A model generated the notes under the pieces. The model saw only the letters and a program-made list of their open reading frames with translations. It was not told the DNA's origin and ran no database searches. From contig JAJZKY010000264.1 of NCBI GenBank assembly GCA_021803885.1, positions 1 to 6,632 on the forward strand: 6,632 nt of DNA, written 5' to 3'. This DNA is from Planctomycetota bacterium. GTDB lineage: Bacteria > Planctomycetota > Phycisphaerae > WQYP01 > JAJZKY01. A program made the position numbers and the translations under genes. Of this stretch, positions 4,355 to 6,632 are shown one piece after another. The first letter of the stretch is position 1, and every line of letters begins with the position of its first letter.

Positions 4355-6037
4355 ATGCGTATTGCCATGGCTCAACTAAACCCCACGATTGGTGACATTT
4401 CCGGCAATACCAGCCGCATCACCGGTGCTATCACGCGCGCGATGCAACAAGGCGCGGAATTGCTGGTGACTCCGGAATTATCCGTCATCGGTTATCCGCC
4501 GCGGGATTTGCTGCTCAAGCCCAATGTGTTGGAGCAAATGGAAGCCGCGGTTGGGCAAATTGCGCGGCATAGCCGGGGTATCACAACCCTGATCGGTTAT
4601 GCCCAGACCAACCCGCGTCCGACAGGCCGCACGCTGTACAACGCGGTGGCGATGGTGCGGGACGGGGCGGTGATTCACCGTGGCGTAAAAAGTCTGTTGC
4701 CGACCTATGATGTTTTTGATGAAAGCCGGTATTTTGAGCCGGGGCCGAAAATTGAAACGGTGATGCTGGGATCGCACCGCATCGGTTTATCAATTTGTGA
4801 AGATTTATGGAACGATGAACAGATTGTGGGCCGGCAGTTATATCGGTTCAATCCGGTGGAAGTTCTGGCCAAAGCGGGCGCTACGATACTGGTGAACATC
4901 AGCGCCTCGCCTTTTACGCTGGGAAAGAATGATTTTCGCCGCAAACTCATCAGCCATCAGGCTCAGCGCTGGAATATGCCCATTGTGTATGTAAATCAAG
5001 TGGGGGCCAATGACGAATTGATTTTTGATGGCTGCTCCATGGCGTTTGACGCCGCGGGGAATTTGCTGGCCCAGGGGCGGGATTTTGAAGAGGATCTGGT
5101 TATTTTTGATTTGCCCGGCCCGGCGCAACTGGATTGCAGCGGGCCGCGCACGGGTATCGCTTCCCTGTATGGAGCACTGGTACTGGGGTTGCGGGATTAT
5201 GCCCGTAAATGCGGGTTTAAGACCGCGGTACTGGGGCTTTCCGGCGGTATTGATTCCGCCGTGGTGGCGGCGTTGGCGGCGGAGGCTTTGGGCAGAGAAA
5301 ACGTAACAGGCGTAGCTTTGCCTTCGCGTTACAGTTCCGAACACAGTCAAAGCGATGCGCGCAAGCTGGCGACGGCTTTGGGAATTCACTTCCATCTGAT
5401 TCCCATTGAAACCGCGCATCAGGCGATGGAAGCTACACTGCGACCCTTGTTTCAGGATTCGGCGCCGGGATTGGCGGAGGAAAATCTTCAGGCGCGCATA
5501 CGCGGCAATCTGCTCATGGCCTTGTCCAATAAGTTCGGCCATCTGCTGTTGACCACGGGGAATAAAAGTGAAGTGGCTACCGGTTATACCACGCTGTACG
5601 GTGACATGTGCGGCGGGCTGGCCGTGATTAGTGATGTGCCGAAGATGATGGTATATGAATTGGCCCGATACATTAATGCGCAGTGTAAAAAAGCCGCCAT
5701 GCCACCGGTTATTCCGGAAGGGTCCCTGACCAAAGCGCCCAGCGCGGAATTGCGGCCCAATCAAACGGATCAGGACAGTTTGCCGCTGTATCCGGTACTG
5801 GATGCGATTTTGCAGCGGTACGTGGAAGAAGAGAAATCCGTATGGGACATCGTGGCGGAAGGTTTTGACCAGCAGACGGTGTTGCGGGTGGCCCGGCTGG
5901 TAGATACCAATGAATACAAGCGTAAGCAAATGCCGCCGGGATTAAAAGTGACATCTCGCGCCTTCGGGTATGGCAGGCGTATGCCTATTGCGCAGCGGTA
6001 TGATCCTGCCGCCATGGCCCGCCAGCCGAAACGTTAA
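4355..6037 (+). CDS. nadE: Glutamine-dependent NAD+ synthetase (NadE)
   Basis: A 560-residue two-domain enzyme that converts nicotinate adenine dinucleotide, ATP and glutamine to NAD+ in the cytoplasm (EC 6.3.5.1), the last step of NAD synthesis. Residues 1 to about 255 are a nitrilase-fold glutaminase with triad Glu41 (TPELS), Lys112 (GVKSLLPTYDVFDE) and Cys148 (LSICEDLWND). Residues about 270-560 are the synthetase: the ATP-pyrophosphatase P-loop LSGGIDS (295-301), RIRGNLLMALSN (381-392), TGNKSE (401-406), the substrate-binding PSAELRPNQTDQDSLPLY (462-479) and the C-terminal SRAFGYGRRMPIAQRY. The length fits the shorter bacterial glutamine-dependent class, so no separate glutaminase is needed. 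It is a single-gene unit behind a strong ribosome site. No frame damage is seen. Confidence 0.97.
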   Translation: MRIAMAQLNPTIGDISGNTSRITGAITRAMQQGAELLVTPELSVIGYPPRDLLLKPNVLEQMEAAVGQIARHSRGITTLIGYAQTNPRPTGRTLYNAVAMVRDGAVIHRGVKSLLPTYDVFDESRYFEPGPKIETVMLGSHRIGLSICEDLWNDEQIVGRQLYRFNPVEVLAKAGATILVNISASPFTLGKNDFRRKLISHQAQRWNMPIVYVNQVGANDELIFDGCSMAFDAAGNLLAQGRDFEEDLVIFDLPGPAQLDCSGPRTGIASLYGALVLGLRDYARKCGFKTAVLGLSGGIDSAVVAALAAEALGRENVTGVALPSRYSSEHSQSDARKLATALGIHFHLIPIETAHQAMEATLRPLFQDSAPGLAEENLQARIRGNLLMALSNKFGHLLLTTGNKSEVATGYTTLYGDMCGGLAVISDVPKMMVYELARYINAQCKKAAMPPVIPEGSLTKAPSAELRPNQTDQDSLPLYPVLDAILQRYVEEEKSVWDIVAEGFDQQTVLRVARLVDTNEYKRKQMPPGLKVTSRAFGYGRRMPIAQRYDPAAMARQPKR

Positions 6038-6059
6038 AACGGCTTATGACCTGACGCAC

Positions 6060-6180
6060 AATAACTTCCAAATAGTTGTTACGCCGGTTGGTGCGTAGCT
6101 TCCGGAGCACCATCCGTGATATGGCCACTGGCTTGGCCGGTGGTGGAGTATTCAAGGGTAATACCAATCGGGAAGTTATT
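6060..6180. repeat. 121-bp stretch with perfect 10-bp inverted ends
   Basis: AATAACTTCC (6060-6069) and GGAAGTTATT (6171-6180) are exact inverted repeats. Inside, CCGGTTGGT (6084-6092) and ACCAATCGG (6163-6171) pair with one G-U, and CCACTGGC (6125-6132) with GCCGGTGG (6136-6143) form a tight stem with a 3-base loop. It could be a small mobile remnant or a structured RNA after nadE. The minus strand also has a protein-like frame ending at a TAA (6081-6079). Confidence 0.4.
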
Positions 6181-6186
6181 ACGGTC
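6079..6186 (-). pseudogene. Possible gene-tail remnant, unrecognised
   Basis: After a TAG at 6189-6187 the minus strand is open for 35 codons to a TAA and reads ...GITLEYSTTGQASGHITDG..., which looks protein-like. There is no start codon. The plus strand is also open across this stretch (6076-6282, TTG start), so frame openness alone proves little. It may be the tail of a gene lost upstream, near where element R2 now sits. Confidence 0.2.
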
Positions 6187-6250
6187 CTATTCCTAAGCAG
6201 ATTAATATTGAAAAATATTTTCATAACCATTCATAACCCGGCAACCAACA

Positions 6251-6286
6251 TCACTCGCGATTGGCCACACCGTAATGAGTAATGAG
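6251..6286 (+). repeat. Left 36-bp terminal inverted repeat of R2
   Basis: Begins TCACTCGCGATTGGCCACAC and ends in two TAATGAG heptamers. R1 keeps the inner heptamer part but has a different outer part, so the outer 20 or so bases vary between copies. Confidence 0.8.
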
Positions 6287-6293
6287 TAATGAG
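6273..6293 (+). repeat. Three tandem TAATGAG heptamers
   Basis: Units at 6273-6279, 6280-6286 and 6287-6293. R1 has two at the matching place, the first imperfect (CAATGAG). Confidence 0.8.
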
Positions 6294-6527
6294 ACGGCCT
6301 TATTGGCCTTAATGAGACGTTGCGCTACGCTACACTTAAAATCGTAGGAGTGACTATGGTTTTTTGTTCATTGTTTTTCACAACAGAGGAAGTGGAGGTA
6401 CGCAGAAATAACTGCCCCCAGAAATTCTGTAACCTTTAACCTGTTACCTATGTCGTAGTGGTGTAATTGTTTTGCTTATTCATTATCTATTAACTCGCGG
6501 AGGCACTATGCCGCCGGCTAAATTATT

Positions 6528-6548
6528 CCGGTGGGATAAACCCACCGG
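6528..6548. repeat. Perfect hairpin inside element R2
   Basis: CCGGTGGG (6528-6535) and CCCACCGG (6541-6548) around ATAAA, identical to the hairpin in R1. Confidence 0.7.
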
Positions 6549-6572
6549 CTCGCATTTTCCTCGTCTCATCTC

Positions 6573-6611
6573 CTAAATGCTAAATACTAAATACTACTCA
6601 TTACTCATTAC
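6573..6611. repeat. In-phase heptamer array of R2
   Basis: Units CTAAATG, CTAAATA, CTAAATA, CTACTCA, TTACTCA and a partial TTAC keep one 7-base register. The last units belong to the right terminal inverted repeat. Confidence 0.75.
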
Positions 6612-6632
6612 GGTGTGGCCAATCGCGAGTGA
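6597..6632 (-). repeat. Right 36-bp terminal inverted repeat of R2
   Basis: Exact reverse complement of 6251-6286, ending at the last base of the window. The inverted repeat may be longer than can be seen. Confidence 0.8.

Larger units (their letters stand above)
6038..6250. other. Intergenic region between nadE and element R2
   Basis: 213 bp with no supported gene. It holds the 121-bp inverted-repeat stretch (6060-6180), an A/T-rich section, and a degenerate TGAACGG-type site on the minus strand (6222-6237, 10 of 16). No clear nadE terminator with a T-tract is visible. Confidence 0.5.
6251..6632. repeat. Dispersed element, copy R2, with 36-bp terminal inverted repeats
   Basis: A 382-bp non-coding element whose first and last 36 bases are exact reverse complements. 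It shares blocks A (about 6280-6385) and B (6502-6607) with R1, in the same order and orientation. The segment between (about 6386-6501) is unrelated to R1. It holds three TAATGAG heptamers on the left, the CCGGTGGG hairpin, and CTAAATA heptamers on the right that run straight into the right terminal repeat. It resembles a MITE in size and ends, but no target-site duplication can be tested because the window stops at its last base. Confidence 0.8.

Noticed and set aside
4065..4379. Plus-strand frame of 104 codons running into nadE
   Set aside because: It crosses the nadE promoter, ribosome site and start, contains the AACGGTTAC repeats, and has no ribosome site of its own.
4838..5929. Open minus-strand frame of 363 codons
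   Set aside because: It lies wholly antisense to the intact nadE, whose motifs are complete. Composition-driven openness explains it, and it shows no family signature.

Overview
The window is about 6.6 kb of bacterial chromosome of moderate GC. It holds a small set of housekeeping genes with copies of one dispersed repeat element at both ends. The origin cannot be fixed from sequence alone. Long intergenic stretches full of short heptamer repeats, a GC-rich 'gcgggcgtcccgcccgc' hairpin and an OmpA/MotB-type lipoprotein show a diderm bacterium; a planctomycete (Phycisphaerae-like) is my best but weak guess. Both ends lie inside the same repeat family, so the window may be a whole contig that broke at repeats.

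Layout. Positions 1-316 are element copy R1. Positions 317-808 are non-coding apart from a strong hairpin (438-465) and a short, broken, coding-looking stretch (533-711, + strand). A compact minus-strand operon follows, in transcription order hisH (2503-1889), hisA (1880-1143) and a DUF971 gene (1126-809). Upstream on the same strand is an OmpA/MotB-family lipoprotein (3555-2809). It is separated from hisH by 305 bp that contain a possible small ORF (2825-2649) and a 15-bp palindrome 41 bp upstream of hisH. A divergent intergenic region of about 800 bp (3556-4354) holds a promoter for the lipoprotein gene, an orphan terminator-like hairpin, a GC-rich hairpin repeat, a promoter and ribosome site for nadE, and four copies of a TGAACGGTTAC-type motif. 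The plus-strand nadE (4355-6037) encodes a complete glutamine-dependent NAD+ synthetase. After nadE comes a 121-bp stretch bounded by perfect 10-bp inverted repeats, then element copy R2 (6251-6632), which has perfect 36-bp terminal inverted repeats.

Function. HisH is the glutaminase half of imidazole glycerol phosphate synthase and HisA makes the substrate for that enzyme, so they catalyse adjacent steps of histidine synthesis. The HisF partner is not in the window. The DUF971 protein carries a Cys/Cys/Cys/His metal site and appears translationally linked to hisA. NadE makes NAD+ from nicotinate adenine dinucleotide. The lipoprotein probably tethers the outer membrane to peptidoglycan. These genes are ordinary; the most unusual material is non-coding: the TIR-bounded modular element in two copies, its in-phase heptamer arrays, and the TGAACGGTTAC motif family near the lipoprotein and nadE promoters. 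I see no phage, CRISPR, toxin-antitoxin or defence system, no rRNA or tRNA, and no transposase.
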